From assembly GCA_009379735.1 (NCBI GenBank), contig WHTB01000006.1:1-37927 (forward strand): a DNA stretch of 37,927 nucleotides, given 5' to 3'. Positions 8,979-21,063 of this stretch are shown here, piece after piece. Each line of letters opens with the position of its first letter. The stretch's first letter is position 1. The stretch is from Propionibacteriales bacterium. Lineage in GTDB: Bacteria > Actinomycetota > Actinomycetes > Propionibacteriales > Nocardioidaceae. The notes under the pieces were generated by a model. That model saw nothing but the letters and a program-made list of their open reading frames with translations. It was not told the DNA's origin and searched no databases. A program made the position numbers and the translations under genes.

Positions 8979-9009
8979 TTGGCCCCGGCACCAGGTCGGG
9001 TGGCACAAT
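8979..9009 (+). promoter_or_regulatory. Possible rpmE promoter
   Basis: TTGGCC (8979-8984) and CACAAT (9004-9009) are separated by 19 bp, a loose sigma-A-type pair. A 12-bp palindrome, CGTCGTACGACG, lies downstream at 9030-9041, and the RBS GAAGGA is just before the ATG at 9081. The spacer length is not ideal, so this is tentative. Confidence 0.35.
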
Positions 9010-9080
9010 CGTTGGTTGGTTCCGGTTCCCGTCGTACGACGTAGGACGACCCGGCGCCCCTGACAGCGAAGGAACCTCAG

Positions 9081-9290
9081 ATGCAGCGTGACATCCACCC
9101 TGACTACGTGAGCACCCAGGTGACCTGCACCTGCGGCAACACGTTCACCACCCGCAGCACCGCCACCAGTGGCCAGATCCACTCCGACGTGTGCTCGCAG
9201 TGCCACCCCTTCTACACCGGCAAGCAGAAGATCCTCGACACCGGCGGCCGGGTGGCCCGCTTCGAGGCCCGGTACGCCAAGAAGAAGTAG
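9081..9290 (+). CDS. rpmE: 50S ribosomal protein L31, zinc-binding form
   Basis: Structural protein of the large ribosomal subunit at the central protuberance. At 69 residues it has the usual length and a near-canonical sequence ([20 protein letters not shown] at the N-terminus). Cys16, Cys18, Cys38 and Cys41 form the CxC...CxxC zinc ribbon of the 'C+' paralogue, the form used when zinc is plentiful; the Cys-free paralogue is not in this window. The RBS GAAGGA is well placed. The gene is followed at once by a strong hairpin, then prfA, the common actinobacterial order. Confidence 0.97.
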   Translation: MQRDIHPDYVSTQVTCTCGNTFTTRSTATSGQIHSDVCSQCHPFYTGKQKILDTGGRVARFEARYAKKK

Positions 9291-9297
9291 CGCGTCC

Positions 9298-9343
9298 ACG
9301 GCGCCGACCGCGCGACGAGTCCGTCTCGTCGGGTCGGCGCCGT
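9298..9343 (+). terminator. rpmE terminator-like double-stem hairpin
   Basis: Outer stem of 12 bp, ACGGCGCCGACC (9298-9309) with 9332-9343, and inner stem of 7 bp, CGACGAG (9313-9319) with CTCGTCG (9325-9331), around the loop TCCGT. No clear T-tract follows. It begins 8 nt after the rpmE stop, so it should terminate or attenuate transcription into prfA. An ATG at 9348 directly behind it is therefore unlikely to be the prfA start. Confidence 0.75.
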
Positions 9344-9389
9344 TGTCATGTCCACCCATCCGTCGCGTCGGGTCGAGGGGAGTAGTCCG

Positions 9390-10478
9390 GTGTTCGAAGC
9401 AGTCGAGTCACTGGTCGCCGAGCACGCGGAGCTCGAGCAACGGCTCGCCGATCCCACCGTGCACGCCGACCAGTCGCTGGCGCGCCGGCTCAACCAGCGC
9501 TACGCAGAGCTGACCGCGGTCGTACGCACGTACCGCGACTGGCAGCAGGTGGGTGACGACCTCGAGGCGGCCCGCGAGCTGGCCGGCGAGGACGCGGGCT
9601 TCGCCGAGGAGGCCGACCGGCTGGCAGTCACCCAGGCCGAGCTGGCCGAGCGGCTGCGCCGGCTCCTGGTGCCGCGCGACCCGACCGACGCCAAGGACGC
9701 GATTCTCGAGGTCAAGGCCGGCGAGGGGGGCGAGGAGTCCGCGCTGTTCGCCGGCGACCTGCTGCGGATGTACCTCCGGTTCGCCGAGCGGCGGGGATGG
9801 CGGACCGAGATCCTCGACGCCGGCGAGTCCGACCTCGGCGGCTACAAGAACGTCACCGTCGCGGTGAAGGCGAAGGGCACCCCGGAGCCGGGCGAGGCGC
9901 CGTACGCGCTGCTCAAGTTCGAGGGCGGTGTGCACCGCGTGCAGCGGGTGCCCGTCACCGAGTCACAGGGTCGCATCCACACCTCCGCCGCCGGCGTGCT
10001 GGTGATGCCCGAGGCCGAGCAGGTCGACGTGCGGATCGACGAGGGCGACCTGCGGGTCGACGTCTACCGCTCGTCCGGGCCGGGTGGGCAGAGCGTGAAC
10101 ACCACCGACTCCGCCGTCCGGATCACCCACCTGCCGGCCGGCATCGTGGTGAGCTGCCAGAACGAGAAGAGTCAGCTGCAGAACCGGGAGCAGGCGATGC
10201 GCATCCTGCGCGCCAGGCTGCTGGCTGCCGCCCAGGAGGAGGCTGCGGCGGCCGCCTCCGACGCGCGCCGCCTGCAGGTGCGCACGGTGGACCGGTCCGA
10301 GCGGGTACGCACCTACAACTTCGCCGAGAACCGGATCAGCGACCACCGGGTGGGCTTCAAGGCCTACAACCTCGACCAGGTCCTCGACGGTGCCCTGCAC
10401 GACGTGATCCAGGCCTGCGTCGACGCCGACCTCGCGGACCGGCTGGCCGCGGTCGAGGCGCAGAGCACGGGCCGCTGA
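9390..10478 (+). CDS. prfA: Peptide chain release factor 1
   Basis: Recognises UAA and UAG stop codons and triggers peptide release. The GTG start at 9390 gives 362 residues starting [15 protein letters not shown], the usual RF1 N-terminus, with GAGGGGAG (9375-9382) 7 nt upstream. An in-frame ATG at 9348 would add 14 residues but has no RBS. The codon-recognition region contains [12 protein letters not shown], with PVT in the place typical of RF1-type tripeptides. The catalytic GGQ is G232-G233-Q234 in [17 protein letters not shown]. The gene abuts prmC, whose product methylates the Gln of this GGQ motif. Confidence 0.97.
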   Translation: MFEAVESLVAEHAELEQRLADPTVHADQSLARRLNQRYAELTAVVRTYRDWQQVGDDLEAARELAGEDAGFAEEADRLAVTQAELAERLRRLLVPRDPTDAKDAILEVKAGEGGEESALFAGDLLRMYLRFAERRGWRTEILDAGESDLGGYKNVTVAVKAKGTPEPGEAPYALLKFEGGVHRVQRVPVTESQGRIHTSAAGVLVMPEAEQVDVRIDEGDLRVDVYRSSGPGGQSVNTTDSAVRITHLPAGIVVSCQNEKSQLQNREQAMRILRARLLAAAQEEAAAAASDARRLQVRTVDRSERVRTYNFAENRISDHRVGFKAYNLDQVLDGALHDVIQACVDADLADRLAAVEAQSTGR

Positions 10479-11315
10479 GTGCGGGTCCGTGATGCGGTCG
10501 CCCGCGCCACCTGGCGGTTGCGCGCCGCGGGCGTCGACTCCCCCCAGCACGACGCCGAGGCGCTGCTCGCCCACGTCCTGGGGGTGGCCCGGTCCCGGCT
10601 GGGCCTGGCCGACGAGCTCGGCGCGGACGAGGGGGCGCGGTTCGACACGTTGGTCGTTCGCCGGTGCCGGCGTGAGCCGTTGCAACACCTGACCGGGTCC
10701 ACCGGGTTCCGCTACGTCGACCTGGCGGTCGGACCGGGCGTCTTCGTGCCCCGTCCGGAGACCGAGCTGCTGGCCGGCTGGGCCGTGGACCTGGTCCGCG
10801 CCTGTGCCGAGCCGGTGGTCGTCGACTTGTGCACCGGCTCCGGCGCGATCGCGCTGGCCCTGGCCACCGAGGTGCCGGCGGCCCGCGTCCATGCCGTCGA
10901 GCTCGCGCCCGACGCGTACGCCTGGGCCGAGCGCAACCTCGCGGGTACGCAGGTCGACCTGCGGCTCGGCGACATCGCCGACGCGTTCCACGACCTCGAC
11001 GGCACCGTCGACGTGGTGGTCGTCAACCCGCCGTACATCCCGCTGGACGCCTTCGAGACGGTGGCGGCCGAGGCGCGCGACTACGACCCGCCGGTGGCGC
11101 TGTGGTCCGGCCAGGACGGGCTCGACACCATCCGGGTGGTGGAGCGAGTGGCCGCCCGGCTGCTGCGGCCCGGCGGCTGGGTCGGGTGCGAGCACGCCGA
11201 CCAGCAGGGCGAGTCGGTCCCCGCGATCTTCCGGGCCTCGTCGGGCTGGGTCGACGTGCGCGACCGCCCTGACCTGGCCGGCCGTCCGCGGTACACGACC
11301 GCGCGCCGAGCATGA
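10479..11315 (+). CDS. prmC: Release factor glutamine methyltransferase
   Basis: SAM-dependent N5-methyltransferase that modifies the GGQ glutamine of release factors. The 278-residue protein has the N-terminal helical substrate-binding domain (residues 1 to about 75, with REPLQHLTG), then a class I Rossmann domain: VPRPETELL, the SAM loop VVDLCTGSGAIALALA and the catalytic NPPYIP. The GTG start directly follows the prfA stop codon with no gap, so translation is coupled and the enzyme is made with its substrate. Confidence 0.95.
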   Translation: MRVRDAVARATWRLRAAGVDSPQHDAEALLAHVLGVARSRLGLADELGADEGARFDTLVVRRCRREPLQHLTGSTGFRYVDLAVGPGVFVPRPETELLAGWAVDLVRACAEPVVVDLCTGSGAIALALATEVPAARVHAVELAPDAYAWAERNLAGTQVDLRLGDIADAFHDLDGTVDVVVVNPPYIPLDAFETVAAEARDYDPPVALWSGQDGLDTIRVVERVAARLLRPGGWVGCEHADQQGESVPAIFRASSGWVDVRDRPDLAGRPRYTTARRA

Positions 11316-11343
11316 CGCGACCGACCTGGCACGATGGTCCCTC

Positions 11344-11991
11344 GTGAGCCAGCGGTACGACTGCACTGACCCCGACGAGCGTGAGGCCGGCCTGAAGGCT
11401 GCCGTCGACGCGACCCGCGACGGGGAGCTGGTCGTGATCCCGACCGACACCGTCTACGGCATCGCCGCCGACGCGTTCGACCCCGGGTCCGTACGCCGGC
11501 TGCTGGCCGCCAAGGGTCGTGGCCGAGAGATGCCACCGCCGGTGCTGGTGTCGGCGCGGTCGACTCTGGACGCGCTGGCCTCCGCGATCAGTGACGACGC
11601 CCGCGCCTTCGCGGAGGCCTTCTGGCCGGGTCCGCTCACCTTGGTCTGCCGACAGCAGCCGTCGCTGCGCTGGGACCTCGGCGACACGCGCGGCACGGTG
11701 GCGGTCCGGATGCCCGACCACGACCTGGCGGTCGAGCTGCTGGCCCGCACCGGGCCGCTCGCGGTCAGCAGCGCGAACCGCACCGGTCTGCCGGCCGCCA
11801 CGTCGGTCGACGCGGCCGAGGAGATGCTGGAGAGCGCGGTCGAGATCTACCTCGATGCGGGCGAGGCGCCGGGCGGGGTCGCGTCCACCATCGTCGACGT
11901 CACCGGCGAGGTGCCGCGGGTCCTGCGTGCGGGCGCACTGAGCCTGGAGCAGCTGCGCGAGGTCGTGGAGACGACCGAGGACGCCGGCTGA
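11344..11991 (+). CDS. Threonylcarbamoyl-AMP synthase, Sua5/YrdC family
   Basis: Makes L-threonylcarbamoyladenylate from threonine, bicarbonate and ATP for the t6A37 modification of ANN-decoding tRNAs. The GTG at 11344 gives 215 residues, a YrdC-domain-only protein without the extra Sua5 C-terminal domain. Conserved stretches are IPTDTVYGIAADAF, LAAKGRGREMPPPVLV, FWPGPLTLV, VAVRMPDH and LAVSSANRTGLPAAT. The same frame is open far upstream inside prmC, but that is high-GC read-through. It lies 28 nt after prmC and 3 nt before wecA. It could be named tsaC or sua5; the nearest experimentally named homologue cannot be decided here. Confidence 0.92.
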   Translation: MSQRYDCTDPDEREAGLKAAVDATRDGELVVIPTDTVYGIAADAFDPGSVRRLLAAKGRGREMPPPVLVSARSTLDALASAISDDARAFAEAFWPGPLTLVCRQQPSLRWDLGDTRGTVAVRMPDHDLAVELLARTGPLAVSSANRTGLPAATSVDAAEEMLESAVEIYLDAGEAPGGVASTIVDVTGEVPRVLRAGALSLEQLREVVETTEDAG

Positions 11992-11994
11992 CCG

Positions 11995-13128
11995 ATGCGC
12001 GAGTACATGCTGGTGATGCTGGTCGCCGCGGCGGCCACCTACCTGCTCGCCACCATCGCCCGTGAGGTGGCGATGCGGATCGGCGCGGTCGCCCAGGTCC
12101 GCGACCGGGACGTCCACGCGATCCCGATCCCGTACTTCGGGGGCATCGCCATGCTCGGCGGCCTGGTCACGGCCTTTCTGGTGGCGCTGAACCTGCCGTT
12201 CCTCAGTCGCGCGCAGGAGCTGCTGCAAGATGCCGGGTACGTCCTGCTCGGCGGCCTGGTGATCTGCGTCGTCGGGGTGATCGACGACGTCATCGAGCTG
12301 GACTGGATCACCAAGCTGGCCGGTCAGCTGCTCGCCGCCGGCGTCGTCGTGATCGGGGGAGTGCAGTTCCTCTGGCTGCCGCTGCCGGGCTCGTCTCCGC
12401 TGCTGTCGCTGGACCCCTCCCAGGCCGCGCTGCTCACCGTGCTGGTGATCGTGGCGACGTCCAACGCGGTCAACTTCGTCGACGGCCTCGACGGGCTGGC
12501 GGCCGGCATCGTCGGCATCGGCGCCGCCGCGTTCTTCAGCTTCGCCTACCTCGTCTCGGTGGTGAACAACCTCGACCGCGGTACGCCCGCCGCGTTCCTG
12601 ACCGTCGCGCTGGTCGGCGTGTGCCTCGGCATCCTGCCGCACAACTTCTACCCGGCCCGGATGTTCATCGGCGACGCCGGCGCCATGCTGATCGGGTTCA
12701 TCCTGGCCTGCTCGGCGATCACGCTGACCGGCAACTACCCGTCGGTCGACATCGACCGCGGAATCGGCGGGGCGTCGGCCAGCCTGCTGCCCGCGTTGCT
12801 GCCGCTCGTGCTGCCGTTCGCCGTGCTGCTGGTGCCGTTCCTCGACATGGGTCTGGCCGTCGTCCGCCGTACCCGGGCCGGACGCTCGCCGTTCGCGCCG
12901 GACAAGCAGCATCTGCACCACCGGCTGCTCGAGATCGGTCACTCGCACCGGCGGGCCGTGCTGCTGATGTACCTGTGGGCGGCGGTCGTCGCCGGGGGCA
13001 CGGTGATGGTGTCGCTGTTCACCGGCTGGCAGGTGCTGCTCGGGCTCGGTCTGATGCTGCTGCTGGCCCTCGTGCTCACCTTCGGGCTGACCTGGTGGCG
13101 TCGGGACCGGTCCCTGCTCCGCGGCTGA
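11995..13128 (+). CDS. wecA: Undecaprenyl-phosphate GlcNAc-1-phosphate transferase (WecA/MraY family)
   Basis: Polytopic membrane enzyme that transfers a GlcNAc-1-phosphate-type sugar phosphate to a polyprenyl phosphate carrier, starting a cell-wall-linked glycan such as an arabinogalactan linker or teichoic acid. The 377-residue protein has about ten hydrophobic segments, the aspartate pair in GVIDDVIELDW, NFVDGLDGLAAG, the catalytic loop ARMFIGDAGAM and the cytosolic His motif KQHLHHRLLE. A WecA-type gene just upstream of the atp operon is a known actinobacterial arrangement, as in mycobacteria. The exact sugar is inferred from the family. Confidence 0.88.
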   Translation: MREYMLVMLVAAAATYLLATIAREVAMRIGAVAQVRDRDVHAIPIPYFGGIAMLGGLVTAFLVALNLPFLSRAQELLQDAGYVLLGGLVICVVGVIDDVIELDWITKLAGQLLAAGVVVIGGVQFLWLPLPGSSPLLSLDPSQAALLTVLVIVATSNAVNFVDGLDGLAAGIVGIGAAAFFSFAYLVSVVNNLDRGTPAAFLTVALVGVCLGILPHNFYPARMFIGDAGAMLIGFILACSAITLTGNYPSVDIDRGIGGASASLLPALLPLVLPFAVLLVPFLDMGLAVVRRTRAGRSPFAPDKQHLHHRLLEIGHSHRRAVLLMYLWAAVVAGGTVMVSLFTGWQVLLGLGLMLLLALVLTFGLTWWRRDRSLLRG

Positions 13129-13193
13129 AGGCGGGTCGCACGAGTGCCCTGGCGAGCCCTTGCGGGTGGCCGATTTCGTCGCGGCCAGGACTT

Positions 13194-13209
13194 TGTGCTA
13201 GTTTTCACA
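13194..13209. promoter_or_regulatory. CRP/GlxR-type dyad and possible promoter before the atp operon
   Basis: TGTG-CTAGTTTT-CACA, flanked by one further T/A pair (13193-13210). It matches 9 of the 10 defined positions of TGTGA-N6-TCACA and also the mycobacterial form GTG-N2-A-N5-CACA. It lies 92 bp before the AtpI-like gene, in the AT-richest part of the spacer after wecA. A possible -10 (TAGTTT, 13199-13204) lies inside it, in which case binding there would block transcription. Confidence 0.5.
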
Positions 13210-13255
13210 AGCACCCACCAGTGCTCACGAACTGGGGGTGCGAACCCGCTCAGCA

Positions 13256-13279
13256 GCGACCCGGCGGACGCCGGGTCGC
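13256..13279 (+). other. 10-bp hairpin in the leader of the atp operon
   Basis: GCGACCCGGC (13256-13265) pairs perfectly with GCCGGGTCGC (13270-13279) around the loop GGAC, ending 22 nt before the AtpI-like start. There is no T-run. It may end wecA transcription or shape the atp leader RNA. Confidence 0.55.
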
Positions 13280-13301
13280 CAGGCACCAGGACGGCCGCCA
13301 G

Positions 13302-13742
13302 ATGACGACCGCTACCCGGCAGGACACCACCTCGGGAATGCTCCGCGGAGCCCTCGTCCCGACGCTGGTAGTCGGAGTCGTGAGTGCCGCGGTCGCCGGC
13401 TTCCTCGCCGGTGCCGAGGGTGTCGTCGGAGCCGTCATCGGGCTCGCTCTGGTCGTGGTGTTCTTCGGGCTCGGCCTGTACGTACTGCGGCGGAGCGCCC
13501 GCCTCGACCCGGCTGTCGTACTGCTGGTCGCGCTCGGTCTCTACGCCGGCAAGGTCATCATGATCGGTGGCTCGCTGCTGCTGATCGACGCCACGAACGT
13601 GCTGGACGGCCGCGGTAGCGAGCTGGCGCTCGGCCTGACGGCGATCGCGTGCACCGTGACCTGGACCGTCGGGCAGGTCGTCGGCTTCACCCGGTCCCGC
13701 GTCCCGCTGTACGACCTGGGCGACGAGGGGGTGTCGTCGTGA
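13302..13742 (+). CDS. AtpI-like membrane protein
   Basis: A 146-residue integral membrane protein with about four hydrophobic helices, for example LVPTLVVGVVSAAVAGFLAG, VIGLALVVVFFGLGLYVL and VLLVALGLYAGKVIMIGGSL. Position at the head of the atp operon and topology fit the ATP synthase 'subunit I' family, thought to help assembly of the c-ring or Mg2+ handling. No catalytic motif is expected. The ATG at 13302 has a weak RBS (CAGGACGG). The same frame is open upstream through wecA, but that part is a shadow. A second small protein of this operon, AtpZ-like, follows, so both types appear to be present. Confidence 0.7.
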   Translation: MTTATRQDTTSGMLRGALVPTLVVGVVSAAVAGFLAGAEGVVGAVIGLALVVVFFGLGLYVLRRSARLDPAVVLLVALGLYAGKVIMIGGSLLLIDATNVLDGRGSELALGLTAIACTVTWTVGQVVGFTRSRVPLYDLGDEGVSS

Positions 13743-13805
13743 GCCCGTTCCCGAGCTCCCCGGTTTTCGGCGACGCCGGTGCTGACTGCTACGCTCCGGT
13801 GCGCG

Positions 13806-14054
13806 ATGAGTCATCCGCCGAAACCCCCGGATTCGCCGCAATCCACGCCTCCTTCCGGGACTCCGGGCGACCCGTGGCACGTGGTCGGTTATCTCGTGTC
13901 CGGGGTGGCGTTCTACGGGTTCGTCGGCTGGCTCCTCGACCGGTGGCTGGGCACCTCCTTCCTGCTGCCGATCGGCATCGTGTTCGGCGCAGTGTTGGGG
14001 GTGTACCTCACCTGGGTGAGGTTCCGGGAGCCCACAGAGGGAAGCAGCGAGTAA
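13806..14054 (+). CDS. AtpZ/AtpI-family small membrane protein
   Basis: An 82-residue protein with a Pro/Ser-rich N-terminal tail (residues 1-25) and two transmembrane helices: VVGYLVSGVAFYGFVGWLL, then LLPIGIVFGAVLGVYLTWV. The two-helix hairpin with the conserved GWLLDRWLGTSFLLPIG pattern is that of AtpZ, encoded next to F-type ATPase genes. The ATG at 13806 is preferred to an in-frame GTG at 13779, which would add nine residues unlike the family. The gene lies 63 nt after the AtpI-like gene and 64 nt before atpB. Confidence 0.78.
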   Translation: MSHPPKPPDSPQSTPPSGTPGDPWHVVGYLVSGVAFYGFVGWLLDRWLGTSFLLPIGIVFGAVLGVYLTWVRFREPTEGSSE

Positions 14055-14118
14055 GGCCGCGATCGAGCAGCTGCAGGAACGACCGCACGATCGGAGACCA
14101 CACGATGAGGGAGTCACT

Positions 14119-14910
14119 GTGAGCCTCGTAAGACTGGCCAGCGGCGAGTCCTTCACGCCACCCGGGCCGGCCGACTTCCGACTGCCCCCCGTGTTCGGCG
14201 ACTCGGTCTTCTTCACCAAGCCCTACTTCCTGCTGGTGTTGGCCGCGCTCCTGGTGGTCTGGTTCTTCGTCGCGACCTCGCGCCCCTCGGCCGTCGTGCC
14301 GTCGAGGCTGCAGTTCGCCGGGGAGGCTGCCTACAACTTCGTCCGCAACTCCATCGCCCGTGATGTGATCGGCTCGCACGAGTTCATGAAGTACGTGCCG
14401 TACCTCGTCGCGCTCTTCTTCTTCATCCTGGTCAACAACTACTTCGCACTGATCCCGTTCATCCAGTACCCGACGTTCTCGCAGACCGGGTTCGTCTACG
14501 GGCTCGCGCTGCTGACCTGGGTGGTCTACAACGGCGTCGGCATCCGCCGGCACGGGTTCGTCGGCTACTGGAAGCACCAGTCGGTCCCGCCCGGCGTCAA
14601 GGGTCCGATCCTGGGGCTGATCGTGCCGCTCGAGTTCATGTCCAACATCTTGGTCCGCCCGTTCACGCTGTCGGTCCGGTTGTTCGCCAACATGTTCGCC
14701 GGCCACCTGCTGCTCCTGCTGTTCGCCCTAGGCGGCGAGTACCTCATCCTCGAGGCCGGCAACGCCGTCTATATCCCGATGGGCGTGCTGTCGCTGCTGA
14801 TGGGTCTGATCGTCAGCGGCCTCGAGATGCTGGTGCTCGGCATCCAGGCGTACGTGTTCACCCTTCTGACCGCCCTGTACATCTCCGGCGCTCTCGCCGA
14901 AGAGCATTGA
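14119..14910 (+). CDS. atpB: F0F1 ATP synthase subunit a
   Basis: Membrane stator subunit with the proton half-channels of the F0 motor. The 263-residue protein has about six hydrophobic helices. The essential arginine is in [19 protein letters not shown], next to the c-ring interface, and the last helix holds [17 protein letters not shown]. The GTG start at 14119 follows GAGGGAG (14106-14112) by 6 nt; the ATG at 14105 is out of frame. First core gene of the atpBEFHAGDC operon. Confidence 0.97.
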   Translation: MSLVRLASGESFTPPGPADFRLPPVFGDSVFFTKPYFLLVLAALLVVWFFVATSRPSAVVPSRLQFAGEAAYNFVRNSIARDVIGSHEFMKYVPYLVALFFFILVNNYFALIPFIQYPTFSQTGFVYGLALLTWVVYNGVGIRRHGFVGYWKHQSVPPGVKGPILGLIVPLEFMSNILVRPFTLSVRLFANMFAGHLLLLLFALGGEYLILEAGNAVYIPMGVLSLLMGLIVSGLEMLVLGIQAYVFTLLTALYISGALAEEH

Positions 14911-14932
14911 GAAACTGACGAAAGGAACTGCC

Positions 14933-15136
14933 GTGGAAGGCAACGTCAACATGATCGGCTACGGCCTGGCCGCCATCGGCCCAGGTGTCGGTATCGGTCT
15001 GATCTTCGCCGCCTACATCAATGGCGTCGCTCGCCAGCCGGAGGCCCAGGGCCGCCTGCAGACGATCGCCTTCCTGGGCATGGCGCTCACCGAGGCACTC
15101 GCGATCATCGGTATCGCGCTCGCCTTCGCTCTCTGA
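14933..15136 (+). CDS. atpE: F0F1 ATP synthase subunit c
   Basis: Proteolipid forming the rotating c-ring. The 67-residue hairpin has helix 1 with the Gly-rich [18 protein letters not shown], a polar loop RQPE and helix 2 with the proton-binding carboxylate Glu54 in [12 protein letters not shown]. Helix 1 lacks the Gln/Glu Na+-ligand pattern, so proton coupling is expected. The GTG start follows AAAGGA. It is 22 nt after atpB. Confidence 0.96.
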   Translation: MEGNVNMIGYGLAAIGPGVGIGLIFAAYINGVARQPEAQGRLQTIAFLGMALTEALAIIGIALAFAL

Positions 15137-15732
<596 letters not shown>

Positions 15733-15733
<1 letters not shown>

Positions 15734-16542
15734 TGCGCGGCGTGTCGGCCGGCTCGCTGGCGGAGGTCGTCCGCCTGCTCGAGGCTGCGCTCGAGGGCGG
15801 TGCCGACGCTGCCCAGCTCGGCACCGACCTGTTCGCCGTGGCCGTGCTGCTCGACGCGCAACCCGCGCTACGCCGCGCGATCACCGACCCCTCCACGCCA
15901 CCCGAGGCGCGCGCTCGCGTCGTCAGTAGCGTGCTCGAAGGCAAGCTCTCCGAGCCCGCGGTCGAGCTGAGTGCGGCCGCTGCCGCCGAGCGCTGGTCGG
16001 CGACCCGTGACCTTGCCGACTCCCTCGAGCACGCGGGCGTCATCGCCCAGGTGAGTGCCGCCGAGGACGCCGGGCAGGGCGACGAGCTCGAGGACGAGCT
16101 GTTCCGGTTCGGTCGGGTCGTGGTCGGGAACGCCGAGCTCCGCGATGTGCTGACCGACCGCTCCGCGCCGGTGCAGGGCAAGCAGTCGCTGGTGACGACG
16201 CTGATGGAGGGCAAGGCGTCGGCCCCCTCCGTACGCCTGGCCGAACAGGCGGTCGCCGGTCGGCATCGTTCGTTCGAGGCGGCCCTTCAGGAGTTCACCA
16301 AGGTCGTCGCCGACCGGCGCGAGCGGTTCGTGGCGACGGTGCACACGGCCCAGCAGCTGTCCGACGCCGACAAGGGCCGGCTCGCCGCCGCAATCGCTCG
16401 CGAGTACGGCCGGAACGTGCAGCTCAACGAGGTCATAGACCCCGACGTACTCGGCGGGCTACGGGTCGAGATCGGTGACACCGTGATCGACGGCACCGTC
16501 GCCAGCAAGCTCGACGACGCCCGACGACGGCTCACCGGTTGA
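15733..16542 (+). CDS. atpH: F0F1 ATP synthase subunit delta (long actinobacterial form)
   Basis: Joins the peripheral stalk to the top of F1. At 269 residues it is longer than the ~180-residue E. coli delta, because an additional N-terminal domain precedes the usual OSCP/delta core; this long form is common in actinobacteria. The C-terminal signature is visible as [36 protein letters not shown]. It overlaps atpF by one base and is followed by 61 nt before atpA. Confidence 0.95.
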
Positions 16543-16603
16543 CCGACCCGACCACCACAGGCCTAAGTTCCACGTACGACACCAAGAGAGCAGGGACCAA
16601 GAC

Positions 16604-18244
16604 ATGGCGGAGCTGACGATCCGTCCGGAGGAGATCCGGGACGCACTGCAGCGGTTCGTGTCCGACTACCAGCCGGAGGCGGCCACCCGTGAGGAGGTCG
16701 GCACGGTCAGCGAGGCGGGCGACGGAATCGCCCGCGTCGAGGGCCTGCCCTCCGCGATGGCCAACGAGCTGCTGGAGTTCGAGGACGGCACGCTGGGCAT
16801 CGCGCTGAACCTCGACACCCGTGAGATCGGTGTCGTCGTGCTTGGCGACTTCGCCGGTATCGAGCAGGGCCAGCCGGTCCGCCGCACCGGCGAGATCCTG
16901 TCGGTGCCGGTGGGCGACGGCTACCTCGGCCGCGTGGTCGACCCACTGGGCAAGCCGATCGACGGTCTCGGCGACCTCGAGACGACCGGCCGCCGCCCGC
17001 TCGAGGTGCAGGCCCCCAGCGTGGTCGAGCGGCAGGGCGTCAACGAGCCGCTGCAGACCGGCATCAAGGCGATCGACGCCCTGACCCCCATCGGCCGCGG
17101 CCAACGGCAGCTGATCATCGGCGACCGGCAGACCGGCAAGACCGCGATCGCGACCGACACGATCATCAACCAGAAGGAGTTCTGGGACTCCGGCGACCCG
17201 ACGCGTCAGGTGCGCTGCATCTATGTCGGCATCGGCCAGAAGGGCTCGACCATCGCCGCGGTGCGGGGCGCGCTCGAGGAGGCCGGCGCGCTGGAGTACA
17301 CCACCATCGTCGCGGCGCCCGCCTCCGACTCCGCCGGCTTCAAGTACCTCGCCCCCTACACCGGCTCGGCCATCGGCCAGGAGTGGATGTACGAGGGCAA
17401 GCACGTCCTGATCATCTTCGACGACCTGACCAAGCAGGCCGAGGCGTACCGCGCCGTGTCGCTGCTGCTGCGCCGCCCGCCGGGCCGCGAGGCCTACCCG
17501 GGTGACGTGTTCTACCTGCACTCGCGGCTGCTCGAGCGTTGCGCCAAGCTGTCCGACGACATGGGCGCCGGCTCGATGACTGGCCTCCCGATCATCGAGA
17601 CCAAGGCCAACGACGTGTCGGCCTACATCCCGACCAACGTCATCTCGATCACCGACGGCCAGATCTTCCTCCAGTCCGACCTCTTCAACGCCAACCAGCG
17701 TCCCGCCATCGACGTCGGCATCTCGGTGTCGCGAGTCGGTGGCGCGGCGATGACGAAGGCGATGAAGAAAGTCACCGGCTCGCTCAAGGTCGACCTCGCG
17801 CAGTACCGCGCGATGGAGGCGTTCGCGATGTTCGCCTCCGACCTCGACGCCGCGTCCAAGCAGCAGCTGAACCGCGGTGAGCGGCTGATGGAGCTGCTCA
17901 AGCAGGGCCAGTACACGCCGTACCCGATGGAGGCGCAGGCGGTCTCGATCTGGGCGGGCACCGCGGGCAAGCTCGACGTGGTCCCGGTCTCCGACGTACG
18001 CCGGTTCGAGACCGAGTTCCTCGACTACCTGCGGCGCGACCACGCCGGCATCCTCGACGGCATCCGCGAGTCGCGGGCCTGGGACGACGACACCACGTCC
18101 GCGGTCGAGGCGGCCTACGACTCCTTCCTCGACCAGTTCGAGACCGGCGACGGGCAGAGCCTGCGGGCCGGCAAGGAGGAGTTCGAGGCGCTCGAGGACG
18201 AGGCGGTCGAGCAGGAACAGATCGTCAAGCAGAAGCGGGGCTGA
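16604..18244 (+). CDS. atpA: F0F1 ATP synthase subunit alpha
   Basis: Non-catalytic nucleotide-binding subunit of F1. The 546-residue protein has the N-terminal beta-barrel ([19 protein letters not shown]), Walker [12 protein letters not shown] near residues 172-181, the [11 protein letters not shown] segment, [17 protein letters not shown] (Walker B and DELSEED-equivalent region), the arginine-finger region [18 protein letters not shown], and a C-terminal helical domain with an acidic/lysine-rich tail slightly extended as in other actinobacteria. The ATG follows AGGG. Four bases separate it from atpG. Confidence 0.98.
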   Translation: MAELTIRPEEIRDALQRFVSDYQPEAATREEVGTVSEAGDGIARVEGLPSAMANELLEFEDGTLGIALNLDTREIGVVVLGDFAGIEQGQPVRRTGEILSVPVGDGYLGRVVDPLGKPIDGLGDLETTGRRPLEVQAPSVVERQGVNEPLQTGIKAIDALTPIGRGQRQLIIGDRQTGKTAIATDTIINQKEFWDSGDPTRQVRCIYVGIGQKGSTIAAVRGALEEAGALEYTTIVAAPASDSAGFKYLAPYTGSAIGQEWMYEGKHVLIIFDDLTKQAEAYRAVSLLLRRPPGREAYPGDVFYLHSRLLERCAKLSDDMGAGSMTGLPIIETKANDVSAYIPTNVISITDGQIFLQSDLFNANQRPAIDVGISVSRVGGAAMTKAMKKVTGSLKVDLAQYRAMEAFAMFASDLDAASKQQLNRGERLMELLKQGQYTPYPMEAQAVSIWAGTAGKLDVVPVSDVRRFETEFLDYLRRDHAGILDGIRESRAWDDDTTSAVEAAYDSFLDQFETGDGQSLRAGKEEFEALEDEAVEQEQIVKQKRG

Positions 18245-18247
18245 CCG

Positions 18248-20627
<2,380 letters not shown>

Positions 20628-20628
<1 letters not shown>

Positions 20629-21023
20629 TGGCCGACGAGGTACTCCACGTCGAGCTGGTCGCCGCGGACCGTACGGTGTGGTCCGGCGAGGCGACGATGG
20701 TCATCGCCCGTACCACCGAGGGAGACGTCGGCATCTTGCCGAACCACGCCCCGGTGCTGGCGCTGCTGGTGGACGGCGTCGTCGAGGTGACCACGGACCA
20801 GAAGGAGACCTGGGTGGCCGCCGTCGACGCCGGCTTCTTGTCGGTGGCCGACAACCGAGTGTCTATTCTTTCGGAGCATGCCGAGATGTCGCACGAGATC
20901 GACCTGGAGAAGGCGCGGCACGATCTCGAGCGGGCGCGCTCGGCCGGCGAGCAAGATGACGAGGCCGAAGAGGCTGTCAGACGTGCGCAAGCACGCATCC
21001 GTGCGGTAGAAAAGTCCACGTAG
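20628..21023 (+). CDS. atpC: F0F1 ATP synthase subunit epsilon
   Basis: Rotor subunit that couples and can inhibit F1. The 131-residue protein has the N-terminal beta-sandwich (HVELVAADRTVWSGEATMV, EGDVGILPNHAPVLALL) and a C-terminal helical part (EIDLEKARHDLERARSAGE, EEAVRRAQARIRAVE). The TGATG overlap with atpD gives coupled translation. The open frame continues upstream into atpD, but that part is a shadow. It is the last core gene of the operon. Confidence 0.96.
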
Positions 21024-21063
21024 GCACATTCGGGACAAATGGCGGTGTTGAGGAGCGAGGCGT

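Noticed and set aside
9348-9392. ATG 9348 as the prfA start
   Set aside because: It lies directly behind the rpmE hairpin without an RBS, while GTG 9390 has GAGGGGAG and the usual RF1 N-terminus.
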